A DNA stretch of 64,000 nt from Orrella sp037026685 (GTDB lineage Bacteria; Pseudomonadota; Gammaproteobacteria; Burkholderiales; Burkholderiaceae_B). This document shows positions 1 to 7,560 of the stretch, in pieces (position 1 is the stretch's first letter; the number at the start of each line of letters is the position of its first letter). The stretch spans positions 67,963 to 131,962 of the forward strand of contig NZ_JBANET010000013.1 of NCBI RefSeq assembly GCF_037026685.1. The letters are read 5' to 3'. The notes below the pieces were generated by a model, which was given only the letters and a program-made list of their open reading frames with translations, did not search any database and was not told the origin of the DNA. The translations under genes were made by a program, and so were the position numbers.

Positions 1-583
1 GCGCCAGGCCTTTTTCCGCGAGCCGCGCGCGCAGGGCGCTGCGCGCGCGCGACAGCCGGCTGCGCACGGTGCCTACCGGCACGGTCAGCAGCGCGGCGGC
101 CTCTTCGTAGGACAGGTTGTCCAGCCCGACCATCAGCAGGATCTCGCGCATGCTCTCGGGCAGCTCGGCCATCGTCTCCTGCAGCAGGCGCAGGGCCTGG
201 GCCTGCTCGGCGGCCTGCTCGGGCGTGGCCTGCTCGTCGGCCAGCCCCGCCAGGCCGTCCTCGCCCACGAAGTCGTAGCGCCGCTCGGGCGCGCGCGACA
301 GGTGGTTGCGCACCAGGTTCATCGCGATGCCGTACAGCCAGGTGGACAGTTGCGATTCGCCGCGAAAGGTCTGGTACGAGCGCGCTGCCTCGGCAAAGGC
401 CTGCTGGGCCAGGTCCTCGGCTTCGGTGGCGTTGCCGATGTGCCGGACGATGAAGCGCTCGAGCCGGCCGCGGTGCTCGCGGATCAGGTCTCGCAGCAGC
501 CGCTCGTCCTGGGGCGTGCGCGATCCCGGCGCGGCCTGCGGCGGGCAGGCCTGATCGGCGCGAGGGGCGTGGGACTCGATCAT
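1..583 (-). CDS. ECF-type RNA polymerase sigma factor (3' end outside window)
   Basis: Group 4 (ECF) sigma-70 family factor that would direct core RNA polymerase to a dedicated promoter set. The 194 visible codons, from ATG at 583, contain sigma region 2 (about residues 28-96, with EAEDLAQQAF and WLYGIAMNLVRNHL) and region 4 (about 125-190, with SYEEAAALL and GTVRSRLSRAR, the helix-turn-helix for the -35 element). The reading frame is still open at the window edge. No good ribosome-binding site precedes the chosen ATG. A STAS protein gene lies about 1 kb away, but no anti-sigma factor gene is visible here. Sigma identity is firm; target and signal are unknown. Confidence 0.9.
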   Translation of the reverse strand, partial: MIESHAPRADQACPPQAAPGSRTPQDERLLRDLIREHRGRLERFIVRHIGNATEAEDLAQQAFAEAARSYQTFRGESQLSTWLYGIAMNLVRNHLSRAPERRYDFVGEDGLAGLADEQATPEQAAEQAQALRLLQETMAELPESMREILLMVGLDNLSYEEAAALLTVPVGTVRSRLSRARSALRARLAEKGLA

Positions 584-638
584 CGGGAGCGCAAGGACGC
601 AGGAGGGGAGGCAACAAGCTACTACAATTCTTGTGACA

Positions 639-668
639 TTCGTAATAAGAATGCTGATTTGTTACGAA
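639..668. promoter_or_regulatory. Inverted repeat upstream of the sigma factor gene
   Basis: The AT-rich stretch upstream of the minus-strand sigma gene holds an inverted repeat, TTCGTAA (639-645) and TTACGAA (662-668), with a 16-bp spacer. It is followed by two direct copies of TTGCCGYAAA (670-679 and 681-690). This sits where a promoter and operator for the sigma gene should be. Regulatory function is inferred from position and symmetry only. Confidence 0.35.
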
Positions 669-704
669 ATTGCCGCAAAGTTGCCGTAAAAATCCCCGTA
701 ATCG

Positions 705-730
705 GCAAAAAACCAGGGTTAACCCTGGTT
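705..730 (-). terminator. Rho-independent terminator embedded in the end of the 719-1318 gene
   Basis: Positions 711-730 are a perfect 20-bp palindrome with GTTAAC at its centre. On the minus strand it is followed by a run of six T (712-707). The TAA stop codon of the upstream minus-strand gene (719-721) lies in the middle of the palindrome, so the last codons form part of the stem. This should end transcription before the sigma factor gene. Confidence 0.7.
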
Positions 731-1318
731 CGAACCAGCGAGCTTGCTGGCCGTGATGTCGTTCAGCCAGGCCTGGGCGGTGGACAGCGGCACCGGGCTT
801 TGCCCGCCGGCCGCGGCGGTCTCGAAGCGGGCCTGCATGGCCGCGTCGATCTCGCCGCGCAGCGCGGGGCCGACCGCGGCCGGGTCCTGCACCCCGGCCT
901 GGCGGCACGCCGCGGCAAAGGCCGGCGAGCCGCCCAGCGCCGAGCAGGCCAGGCGGGTGGCGAAATCCACGCCTTCCATCGCCATGCTGGCGGTCTGGGC
1001 CATGTCCAGCGCCATCGATACGGTGCGGGCGGACAAGGGCCGGCCCGGCGAGGGATCCAGGCCTAGCTCCCTGGACACCGCGCTGGCGATGCCGTTGCCG
1101 TAGCTGTCGGCCAGCGCCCGGGCGAACATCGAAGCGGTATCGACGTCGGGCGCGACCCAGGCCACCGAGCGCCCGCCCGGCGTCTGGCCCTGCCCCAGGA
1201 CCTGCCAGGCCTGGCCGTCGGCCGATACGTAGACATCCCCGCCCGAGCGCGCGGCATGGGCGAAGTCTTCCAGCCTGAGGTTGCCCGGCGAGGACGGGGA
1301 GGCGAAATCGATGCTCAT
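719..1318 (-). CDS. Conserved-looking protein of unknown function, 199 aa
   Basis: I do not recognise this protein. It starts at ATG 1318 (MSIDFASPSS); an upstream in-frame extension exists but would run through the promoter region and into the divergent STAS gene. The product is Ala-rich, has no signal peptide or membrane segment, and carries cysteines only in its second half (LACSALG, AAACRQAG). A VYVSADGQAWQVLGQG segment near residue 30 looks like beta strand; the rest looks mostly helical. It lies between a sigma factor gene and a divergent STAS gene and ends in its own terminator. A role linked to that regulatory pair, or as a secreted or partner protein, is only a guess from position. 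Confidence 0.6.
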   Translation of the reverse strand: MSIDFASPSSPGNLRLEDFAHAARSGGDVYVSADGQAWQVLGQGQTPGGRSVAWVAPDVDTASMFARALADSYGNGIASAVSRELGLDPSPGRPLSARTVSMALDMAQTASMAMEGVDFATRLACSALGGSPAFAAACRQAGVQDPAAVGPALRGEIDAAMQARFETAAAGGQSPVPLSTAQAWLNDITASKLAGSNQG

Positions 1319-1535
1319 GCGGCCGAAGATCCTTAGGCGGAAAGTCCGTGCCCCCCAAGGGGCTACGAGAAGTACGTAACAGTTGCGGCGCCGCGGTTCC
1401 ATCCGGTGCCCCGGGGCCGTCTCGCGCCTACGCGCGCAGGGCCTGCTCGCGTATGATTTGGGCCGTCGCGCGGCGCGCACGATATTCTCGCGCATCGGCC
1501 GCTTCCCTGACTGCCCAGCACCGGAAACCGAATCC

Positions 1536-1871
1536 ATGAGCCTTGCCACCGAAAAAAGCGCCGACGTCCTCGTCGTCATGCCCGAGGGCCAGATCCACAG
1601 CGCCAACGCCACCGGCATCGAAGCCGAACTCATGGCCCAGGTCGACAAGGGCGAGCGCAAGATGGTGATGGACCTGGCGCGGCTGGAATTCATCTCCAGC
1701 GCCGGGCTGCGCGTGCTGCTGGTGCTGGCCAAGCGGCTCAAGCAGGAAGGCGGCGCGCTGGTGCTGTGCGGGCTGAGCCCGCAGGTGCGGGAAGTGTTCG
1801 AGATCAGCGGCTTCCTGGCCATCCTGACGGCCACGGCCACGCGCGAAGAGGCGCTGGCCAAGCTGGCCTGA
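1536..1871 (+). CDS. STAS-domain protein, anti-anti-sigma factor type
   Basis: A 111-residue single-domain protein matching the STAS fold of SpoIIAA/RsbV anti-anti-sigma factors. It has an N-terminal beta pair, then DLARLEFISSAGLRVLL (about 46-62), with Ser54/Ser55 at the position phosphorylated by the partner kinase in this family, and a C-terminal VREVFEISGF segment typical of the clade. Such proteins release a sigma factor, or another target, by binding its kinase-type anti-sigma factor. No kinase (RsbW type) or PP2C phosphatase gene is visible nearby, so partners must lie elsewhere. The ATG at 1536 is preceded by GGAAA at a suitable distance; longer upstream codons lack similarity to the family. 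Confidence 0.85.
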   Translation: MSLATEKSADVLVVMPEGQIHSANATGIEAELMAQVDKGERKMVMDLARLEFISSAGLRVLLVLAKRLKQEGGALVLCGLSPQVREVFEISGFLAILTATATREEALAKLA

Positions 1872-1938
1872 AGACCGCCTGGCCTTGGCGCCGGCTGGGC
1901 CGCGGTCCAGCGGCTTGATGGTCCGGTGGCTTAACGGC

Positions 1939-2457
1939 TTAATGGCCTAACGGCGCATCGCGCGGGCCGGCGCCCCGGATGCGGGCGGCCAGCTCCGAGG
2001 CCATCGCCGCATCGGGCATGGCCAAGGCCAGCACGCCGCGGTCCAGGGGCTCGGCGATCTCCGGAGCGGTGATCAGTTCGCGGTCGATCACCAGCGCCAG
2101 CAGGCTGCCCACGCGCGCGCGGCTGACCGCCGCCAGCCGGGCCGCGCCTTCCTCGGTAAAGCGCAGTCCCAGGTAGGCCTGGCCGTCCTCGCCCTGCAGG
2201 GCCGCAGCCTCGCTCAGATCCTCGCGGCCCAGCACCGGGCGCCGTTCGATGTAGAGCACGCCGTCGGGCACCTGCAGGACGCTGCGGCCCGGCTCGGGCT
2301 GCGTGCCGGCAACGAAGATCTCGACCAGGGCGGCGTGCGCCGCAGCGGCCTGGGCCTGCTCGCGACCGGCGCGGGAATCGGAAGGGGCCTGGCAGCCGGC
2401 CAGGGCAAGCAGCAAGGCGCCGGCCAGGGCCAGCGTCCGGCAGGAAAGCAGGGTCAT
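1939..2457 (-). CDS. Lipoprotein with a SecD P1-head-like domain
   Basis: A 172-residue predicted lipoprotein: a basic/hydrophobic signal followed by the lipobox LAGC (Cys about residue 22), preceded by a GGAG ribosome-binding site. The mature part resembles the periplasmic P1-head subdomain of SecD: PVLGREDLSEA, then LGLRFTEEGAARLAAVS, then LLALVIDRELITAPEI, then a short AMPDAAMASELAARIRG helix, in the same order as in SecD. It lacks all SecD membrane segments. It could be a free-standing periplasmic accessory or only a fold relative. Lipoprotein status is strong; SecD relatedness rests on motif order that I recognise and did not compute. Confidence 0.7.
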   Translation of the reverse strand: MTLLSCRTLALAGALLLALAGCQAPSDSRAGREQAQAAAAHAALVEIFVAGTQPEPGRSVLQVPDGVLYIERRPVLGREDLSEAAALQGEDGQAYLGLRFTEEGAARLAAVSRARVGSLLALVIDRELITAPEIAEPLDRGVLALAMPDAAMASELAARIRGAGPRDAPLGH

Positions 2458-2545
2458 CGCGCGCTCCAGAGTTTGCGCAGATTATTCCAGAGGCCGGCCC
2501 GCTGTGGCGGATCCGCCGCGCCGCGGGCTTGATGCCTTATGGATC

Positions 2546-2574
2546 TTGCTAGTAGCCAACCTGCATGCTATAGT
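2546..2574 (+). promoter_or_regulatory. Candidate sigma-70 promoter for the ribosomal operon
   Basis: TTGCTA (2546-2551) and TATAGT (2569-2574) are separated by exactly 17 bp, in the gap between the divergently oriented lipoprotein gene and rplC. It is the best -35/-10 pair in that gap. It would produce a leader of about 195 nt before rplC. Confidence 0.55.
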
Positions 2575-2776
2575 GCAAAGCTTGCCATTTTTGGCAGGAG
2601 CCGTATTTTTCGGCTGGCGGGCGAGCCTGTTGGGCTTTGCGGCTTGTTTTTTGCCGCGTCTTGTATGTGGTTCATAGGTGTTGCCTGGAGCGCCCGCCCG
2701 GCCGCAAATCAGAACGCCCGGAGATATTCCGGGCCTTATTAGCCCCGACCAATCGCAGTCGGGAATGGAGAAAACG
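2575..2776 (+). promoter_or_regulatory. Structured leader of the rplC operon
   Basis: The region between the candidate promoter and rplC has several potential hairpins: a T-rich-loop hairpin around 2583-2600, AGCCG/CGGCT around 2600-2615, GCCCGGA/TCCGGGC (2716-2722 with 2728-2734, 5-nt loop) and CCCGAC/GTCGGG (2744-2749 with 2758-2763). In Escherichia coli the S10 leader is bound by L4 to repress the operon. A similar feedback is plausible here but not shown. No rpsJ coding sequence is present in it. Confidence 0.45.
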
Positions 2777-3466
2777 ATGTCGAACACGACACCCACGCCT
2801 GCCGCATTCCGGCTCGGGCTGGTGGGCCGCAAGGTCGGCATGACCCGCGTGTTCACGGAAGATGGCGAGTCCATCCCCGTGACCGTGCTGGACGTGTCCA
2901 ACAACCGCGTCGCCCAAGTCAAGTCTCTCGAGACCGACGGCTATGCCGCCGTCCAGCTGGCCTACGGCTCGCGCCGCGCCTCGCGCGTGGCCAAGCCGCA
3001 AACCGGCCACTACGCCAAGGCCGGCGTCGAAGCCGGCAGCGTCCTGAAGGAATTCCGCCTCGATCCCGCCCGCGCCGCCGAGTTCACGCCCGGCAGCGTG
3101 GTGGCCGTCGAAAGCGTGTTCGAAGCCGGCCAGCAGGTCGACGTGACGGGCACCACCATCGGCAAGGGCTTTGCCGGCACCATCAAGCGCCACCACTTCG
3201 GTTCGCAGCGCGCCTCGCACGGCAACTCGCGCTCGCACCGCGTGCCCGGCTCGATCGGCCAGGCCCAGGATCCCGGCCGCATCTTCCCCGGCAAGCGCAT
3301 GTCCGGCCACCTCGGCGACGTGACCCGCACCGTCCAGAACCTGGACGTGATCCGCGTGGACGCCGAGCGCGGCCTGCTGCTGGTCAAGGGCGCCGTCCCT
3401 GGCCACGCCGGCAGCGACATCGTCGTGCGTCCCGCCATCAAGGCGCCTGCCAAGAAGGGAGCGTAA
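2777..3466 (+). CDS. rplC: 50S ribosomal protein L3
   Basis: L3 nucleates 50S assembly on 23S rRNA domain VI and reaches towards the peptidyl transferase centre. The 229-residue product has the family signature around residues 125-160 (KGFAGTIKRHHFGSQRASHG), including the GSIGQ glutamine that PrmB methylates in E. coli. The ATG at 2777 has GGAG at 2767-2770; an in-frame ATG at 2765 overlaps that ribosome-binding site and is less likely. It is the first gene of this operon here, whereas rpsJ normally comes before it. Confidence 0.98.
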   Translation: MSNTTPTPAAFRLGLVGRKVGMTRVFTEDGESIPVTVLDVSNNRVAQVKSLETDGYAAVQLAYGSRRASRVAKPQTGHYAKAGVEAGSVLKEFRLDPARAAEFTPGSVVAVESVFEAGQQVDVTGTTIGKGFAGTIKRHHFGSQRASHGNSRSHRVPGSIGQAQDPGRIFPGKRMSGHLGDVTRTVQNLDVIRVDAERGLLLVKGAVPGHAGSDIVVRPAIKAPAKKGA

Positions 3467-3469
3467 GCC

Positions 3470-4090
3470 ATGGACATCAAGCTCCTGAACGAACAAGGCC
3501 AGTCCGACGCGACCTTCGCCGCGCCCGACACCGTCTTCGGCCGTGACTACAACGAAGCGCTGATCCACCAGATCGTGGTGGCCTACCAGGCCAACGCCCG
3601 TAGCGGCAACCGCGCCCAGAAGGACCGCTCGGAAGTCAAGCACTCCACCAAGAAGCCCTGGCGCCAGAAGGGTACCGGCCGCGCGCGCGCCGGCATGACC
3701 TCGTCGCCGCTGTGGCGTGGGGGTGGCCGCACCTTCCCGAACTCGCCCGACGAGAACTTCAGCCAGAAGGTCAACAAGAAGATGTACCGCGCAGGCATCC
3801 GCTCGATCCTGTCGCAGCTGGCCCGCGAAGGCCGCATCTCGGTGGTGGACTCCTTCTCGCTGGAATCGCCCAAGACCAAGCTCGCCGCCCAGAAGCTCAA
3901 GACGCTGGGCCTGGATTCGGTGCTCATCATCACCGACGCCGTGGACGAGAACGTCTACCTGGCCACCCGCAACCTGCCCCATGTTGCCGTGGTCGAACCG
4001 CGCTACGCCGATCCGCTGTCGCTGATCCACTACAAGAACGTGTTGATCACCAAGCCGGCTATCGCCCAATTCGAGGAGATGCTGGGATGA
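3470..4090 (+). CDS. rplD: 50S ribosomal protein L4
   Basis: L4 binds 23S rRNA and its extended loop lines the peptide exit tunnel. In enterobacteria it also represses its own operon. The product is 206 residues with the tunnel-loop signature KKPWRQKGTGRARAG at about 62-76. It follows rplC after 3 nt and overlaps rplW by ATGA, which suggests translational coupling. Confidence 0.98.
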   Translation: MDIKLLNEQGQSDATFAAPDTVFGRDYNEALIHQIVVAYQANARSGNRAQKDRSEVKHSTKKPWRQKGTGRARAGMTSSPLWRGGGRTFPNSPDENFSQKVNKKMYRAGIRSILSQLAREGRISVVDSFSLESPKTKLAAQKLKTLGLDSVLIITDAVDENVYLATRNLPHVAVVEPRYADPLSLIHYKNVLITKPAIAQFEEMLG

Positions 4091-4383
4091 ACGCAGATCG
4101 TCTGTTGCAAGTCATTCTGGCTCCGATCGTGACCGAAAAGGCCACGTTCGTCGCCGACAAGAACCAGCAGATCGCCTTCCGCGTCGTGGCCGATGCCACC
4201 AAGCCGGAGATCAAGGCGGCTGTCGAACTGCTCTTCAAGGTGCAAGTCGAGTCCGTGCAGGTCCTGAACCGCAAGGGCAAGGCCAAGCGTTTCGGCCGCT
4301 ACACCGGCCGCCGCCGCAACGAGCGCAAGGCTTACGTCTCGCTCGTGGACGGCCAGGAAATCGACTTCGCGGAGGTGAAGTAA
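4087..4383 (+). CDS. rplW: 50S ribosomal protein L23
   Basis: L23 sits at the tunnel exit and is the docking site for trigger factor and SRP. The 98-residue protein starts MNADRLLQVI and carries APIVTEKAT near its N-terminus, the L23 hallmark, and the basic FGRYTGRRRNERKAYV segment. The ATG at 4087 overlaps the rplD stop (ATGA). The TAA at 4381-4383 directly abuts the rplB start. Confidence 0.98.
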   Translation: MNADRLLQVILAPIVTEKATFVADKNQQIAFRVVADATKPEIKAAVELLFKVQVESVQVLNRKGKAKRFGRYTGRRRNERKAYVSLVDGQEIDFAEVK

Positions 4384-5211
4384 ATGGCGCTCGTCAAAGT
4401 CAAGCCTACCTCGGCCGGCCGTCGCGGCATGGTCAAGGTCGTGTCGCCCAATCTGCACAAGGGCGCACCCTTCGCCGCGCTGGTCGAGAAAAAGACCCGC
4501 GGCTCGGGCCGTAACAACAACGGCCACATCACCGTTCGCCATCGTGGCGGCGGCCACAAGCAGCACTACCGCGTCGTCGACTTCCGTCGCGACAAGGACG
4601 GCATCCCGGCCAAGGTCGAGCGTCTCGAATACGACCCCAACCGCACCGCCCACATCGCGCTGCTGTGCTATGCCGACGGCGAGCGCCGCTACATCATCGC
4701 CCCGCGCGGCCTGGAAGTCGGCGCCACGCTGGTCTCGGGCATCGAAGCGCCGATCCGCGCCGGCAACACCCTGCCGATCCGCAACATCCCGGTCGGCAGC
4801 ACGATCCACTGCATCGAGATGATCCCCGGCAAGGGCGCGCAACTGGCCCGTTCGGCCGGCGCCTCGGCGGTGCTGCTGGCGCGCGAAGGCGTCTACGCCC
4901 AGGTGCGCCTGCGCTCGGGCGAAGTGCGCCGCGTGCACATCGACTGCCGCGCCACCATCGGTGAAGTCGGCAATGAAGAACACAGCCTGCGCCAGATCGG
5001 CAAGGCCGGTGCAATGCGTTGGCGCGGCGTGCGTCCGACGGTTCGTGGCGTGGCCATGAACCCGGTGGACCACCCGCACGGTGGCGGCGAAGGCCGCACC
5101 GGCGAGGCCCGCGAGCCGGTCAGCCCGTGGGGTACTCCGACGAAGGGTTACAAGACCCGTCGCAACAAGCGGACGAACAACATGATCGTCCAACGGCGCA
5201 AGCGCAAGTAA
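4384..5211 (+). CDS. rplB: 50S ribosomal protein L2
   Basis: L2 is needed for subunit association and supports peptidyl transferase activity. The 275-residue product is full length. It has the N-terminal RNA-binding stretch GRNNNGHITVRHRGGGHK and the C-terminal MNPVDHPHGGGEG motif with the functionally critical histidine. The start codon follows the rplW stop without a gap. Confidence 0.99.
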   Translation: MALVKVKPTSAGRRGMVKVVSPNLHKGAPFAALVEKKTRGSGRNNNGHITVRHRGGGHKQHYRVVDFRRDKDGIPAKVERLEYDPNRTAHIALLCYADGERRYIIAPRGLEVGATLVSGIEAPIRAGNTLPIRNIPVGSTIHCIEMIPGKGAQLARSAGASAVLLAREGVYAQVRLRSGEVRRVHIDCRATIGEVGNEEHSLRQIGKAGAMRWRGVRPTVRGVAMNPVDHPHGGGEGRTGEAREPVSPWGTPTKGYKTRRNKRTNNMIVQRRKRK

Positions 5212-5223
5212 GAGGCGAACATC

Positions 5224-5499
5224 ATGTCACGTTCGATCAAGAAAGGACCCTTCGTCGACGCCCACCTGATCAAGAAGGTGGACAAGGCGGTCGCGGTCAA
5301 AGACAAGAAGCCGATCAAGACCTGGTCGCGCCGTTCCACGATCCTGCCCGAGTTCATCGGCCTGACGATCGCTGTGCACAACGGCCGCCAGCACGTTCCC
5401 GTCTACATCAACGAGAACATGGTCGGCCACAAGCTCGGCGAGTTCGCCCTGACCCGTACTTTCAAGGGTCACGCGGCGGACAAGAAGGCGAAGAGGTAA
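5224..5499 (+). CDS. rpsS: 30S ribosomal protein S19
   Basis: S19 is in the 30S head, next to S13, and contacts the A-site tRNA and bridge region. The 91-residue product begins MSRSIKKGPFVD and has the family signature GHKLGEFALTRTFKGH near the C-terminus. It lies 12 nt after rplB and 3 nt before rplV. Confidence 0.99.
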   Translation: MSRSIKKGPFVDAHLIKKVDKAVAVKDKKPIKTWSRRSTILPEFIGLTIAVHNGRQHVPVYINENMVGHKLGEFALTRTFKGHAADKKAKR

Positions 5500-5502
5500 G
5501 CG

Positions 5503-5832
5503 ATGGAAACCACTGCCAAGATCCGCGGAGTGAACATCTCCGCGCAGAAGACCCGGCTCGTTGCGGACCAGATCCGCGGCCTGCCGGTGGCCAAGGCGCT
5601 GAACATCCTCACGTTCTCGCCCAAGAAAGCGGCCGGCATCCTGAAGAAGGCTGTCGAGTCCGCGATCGCCAACGCAGAACACAACGACGGCGCCGATATC
5701 GACGAGCTGAAGATCACGACCATCTACGTGGACAAGGCCGAGTCGCTCAAGCGTTTTTCCGCGCGTGCCAAGGGCCGCGGCAACCGTATCGAGAAGCAGA
5801 CTTGCCACATCGTGGTCAAGGTCGGCGCCTAA
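5503..5832 (+). CDS. rplV: 50S ribosomal protein L22
   Basis: L22 contacts all 23S rRNA domains and its beta-hairpin lines the exit tunnel at the constriction, where changes give macrolide resistance. The 109-residue protein has the typical RGLPVAKALNIL and the hairpin with RFSARAKGRGNRIEK. I see no deletion or duplication in the hairpin. Confidence 0.99.
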   Translation: METTAKIRGVNISAQKTRLVADQIRGLPVAKALNILTFSPKKAAGILKKAVESAIANAEHNDGADIDELKITTIYVDKAESLKRFSARAKGRGNRIEKQTCHIVVKVGA

Positions 5833-5841
5833 GGAGTCACG

Positions 5842-6627
5842 ATGGGTCAGAAAATTCACCCGACCGGCTTCCGGCTCGCAGTCACCCGTAACTGGGGCTC
5901 GCGCTGGTACGCCGACGACAAGGCTTTCGGCGGCATGCTCGCCCAGGACATTCGCGTGCGCGAATACCTGAAGAAAAAGCTCAAGAGCGCTTCGGTGGGC
6001 CGCGTGGTCATCGAGCGCCCGGCCAAGAACGCCCGCATCACCATCTACTCGGCCCGTCCGGGCGTGGTGATCGGCAAGCGCGGCGAGGACATCGAAAGCC
6101 TGAAGGGCGACCTGCAGCGCCTGATGGGCGTGCCCGTGCACGTCAACATCGAGGAGATCCGCAAGCCCGAGACCGACGCCCAGCTGATCGCCGACTCGAT
6201 CGCGCAGCAGCTCGAAAAGCGCATCATGTTCCGCCGCGCCATGAAGCGCGCCATGCAGAACGCCATGCGCCTGGGCGCCCAGGGCATCAAGATCATGAGC
6301 TCGGGCCGCCTGAACGGCATTGAAATCGCCCGTACCGAGTGGTATCGCGAAGGCCGTGTGCCGCTGCACACCCTGCGCGCCAACATCGACTACGGCACGT
6401 CCGAAGCCAACACCACCTATGGCGTGATCGGCATCAAGGTCTGGGTCTACAAGGGCGACATGCTGCCCAACGGCGAACTGCCGCCCGAGACCGCTGCCCC
6501 CCGCGAGGAAGAGCGTCGTCCGCGCCGCGCTCCCCGCGGTGACCGTCCGGATGGTGCGCGCCGCCCCGCTGGCCGTGGCCGCGGTCCGCGCAAGCCTGAC
6601 GCCGCCCCGGCGCCCGAAGGAGAATAA
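5842..6627 (+). CDS. rpsC: 30S ribosomal protein S3
   Basis: S3 forms the mRNA entry site with S4 and S5. The 261-residue protein has the KH domain with the GXXG-type loop VVIGKRGEDIE (about 74-84) and the C-terminal S3 domain ending near residue 210. A tail of about 45 residues rich in Arg, Pro and Glu (ERRPRRAPRGDRPD) follows; it is longer than in E. coli (about 233 aa) and is low-complexity. Confidence 0.99.
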   Translation: MGQKIHPTGFRLAVTRNWGSRWYADDKAFGGMLAQDIRVREYLKKKLKSASVGRVVIERPAKNARITIYSARPGVVIGKRGEDIESLKGDLQRLMGVPVHVNIEEIRKPETDAQLIADSIAQQLEKRIMFRRAMKRAMQNAMRLGAQGIKIMSSGRLNGIEIARTEWYREGRVPLHTLRANIDYGTSEANTTYGVIGIKVWVYKGDMLPNGELPPETAAPREEERRPRRAPRGDRPDGARRPAGRGRGPRKPDAAPAPEGE

Positions 6628-6629
6628 GC

Positions 6630-7046
6630 ATGCTGCAGCCAGCACGCAGAAAATACCGTAAAGAGCAAAAGGGCCGTAACACCGGCCTGGCTACCCGCGG
6701 CACCAACGTGTCGTTCGGCGAGTTCGGCCTGAAGGCGACCGGCCGCGGCCGCCTGACCGCTCGCCAGATCGAGTCGGCGCGTCGTGCCATCAACCGTCAC
6801 ATCAAGCGTGGCGGCCGTATCTGGATCCGCATCTTCCCGGACAAGCCGATTTCGCAGAAGCCTGCCGAAGTCCGCATGGGTAACGGCAAGGGCAATCCGG
6901 AATACTGGGTCGCCGAAATCCAGCCCGGCAAGGTGCTGTACGAAATGGAAGGCGTGAGTGAAGAGCTGGCGCGCGAGGCGTTCCGCCTGGCCGCGGCCAA
7001 GCTGCCGATTTCCACGACGTTCGTGTCGCGTCACATCGGTGCCTGA
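6630..7046 (+). CDS. rplP: 50S ribosomal protein L16
   Basis: L16 helps position A-site tRNA and is needed for late 50S assembly. The 138-residue product starts MLQPARRKYRKEQKG and has RIWIRIFPDKPISQKP and MGNGKGNPEYW, both family signatures. It begins 2 nt after the rpsC stop. Confidence 0.99.
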   Translation: MLQPARRKYRKEQKGRNTGLATRGTNVSFGEFGLKATGRGRLTARQIESARRAINRHIKRGGRIWIRIFPDKPISQKPAEVRMGNGKGNPEYWVAEIQPGKVLYEMEGVSEELAREAFRLAAAKLPISTTFVSRHIGA

Positions 7047-7057
7047 GGAGAATCGAT

Positions 7058-7249
7058 ATGAAAGCTAGCGAACTTCGTGCCAAGAGCACCGAAGAGCTCG
7101 GCAAAGAGCTCGAAAGCCTGTTGCGCGCCCAATTCGGCCTGCGCATGCAGAAAGCCACCCAGCAGCTGGCCAACAACAGCCAGCTCGGCAAGGTGCGCCG
7201 CGACATCGCGCGCGTGCGTACCGTGCTGACTGAAAAGGCGGGAAACTGA
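7058..7249 (+). CDS. rpmC: 50S ribosomal protein L29
   Basis: A small two-helix protein at the tunnel exit next to L23. It has 63 residues, starts MKASELRAKSTEELG and contains LRMQKATQQLANNSQL, the normal L29 core. A GAGGAGA ribosome-binding site precedes it, and rpsQ follows after 1 nt. Confidence 0.98.
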   Translation: MKASELRAKSTEELGKELESLLRAQFGLRMQKATQQLANNSQLGKVRRDIARVRTVLTEKAGN

Positions 7250-7250
7250 T

Positions 7251-7532
7251 ATGTCCGATACGCAAACCACCCAGACAGCCAAGCGCCAGCGCACGCTGGT
7301 CGGCAAGGTCGTCAGCAACAAGATGGACAAGACCGTCGTCGTTCTGGTCGAACGCCGCACCAAGCATCCCATCTACGGCAAGATCGTCATGCGCTCGAAC
7401 AAGTACAAGGCGCACGACGAGGCGAACCAGTACAACGAGGGCGATACCGTCGAGATCGCCGAAGGCCGCCCCATCTCGCGTTCCAAGTCCTGGAGCGTGG
7501 TGCGCCTGGTCGAGGCCGCCCGCATCATCTGA
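7251..7532 (+). CDS. rpsQ: 30S ribosomal protein S17
   Basis: S17 is a primary 16S rRNA-binding protein with an OB fold. The 93-residue product has the signature LVGKVVSNKMDKTVVVLVER and GDTVEIAEGRPISRSKSW. It is the last gene of the S10 part here. A strong terminator follows within 30 nt, so rplN is not cotranscribed with it, unlike in most bacteria. Confidence 0.99.
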   Translation: MSDTQTTQTAKRQRTLVGKVVSNKMDKTVVVLVERRTKHPIYGKIVMRSNKYKAHDEANQYNEGDTVEIAEGRPISRSKSWSVVRLVEAARII

Positions 7533-7560
7533 AGCGGTCCGATTCGTTGCAGTGCCCGGA

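Noticed and set aside
719..1861. Extension of the 199-aa protein to 380 codons
   Set aside because: The extra N-terminal part is antisense to the STAS gene and its promoter and lacks protein-like composition; ATG 1318 is a natural start.
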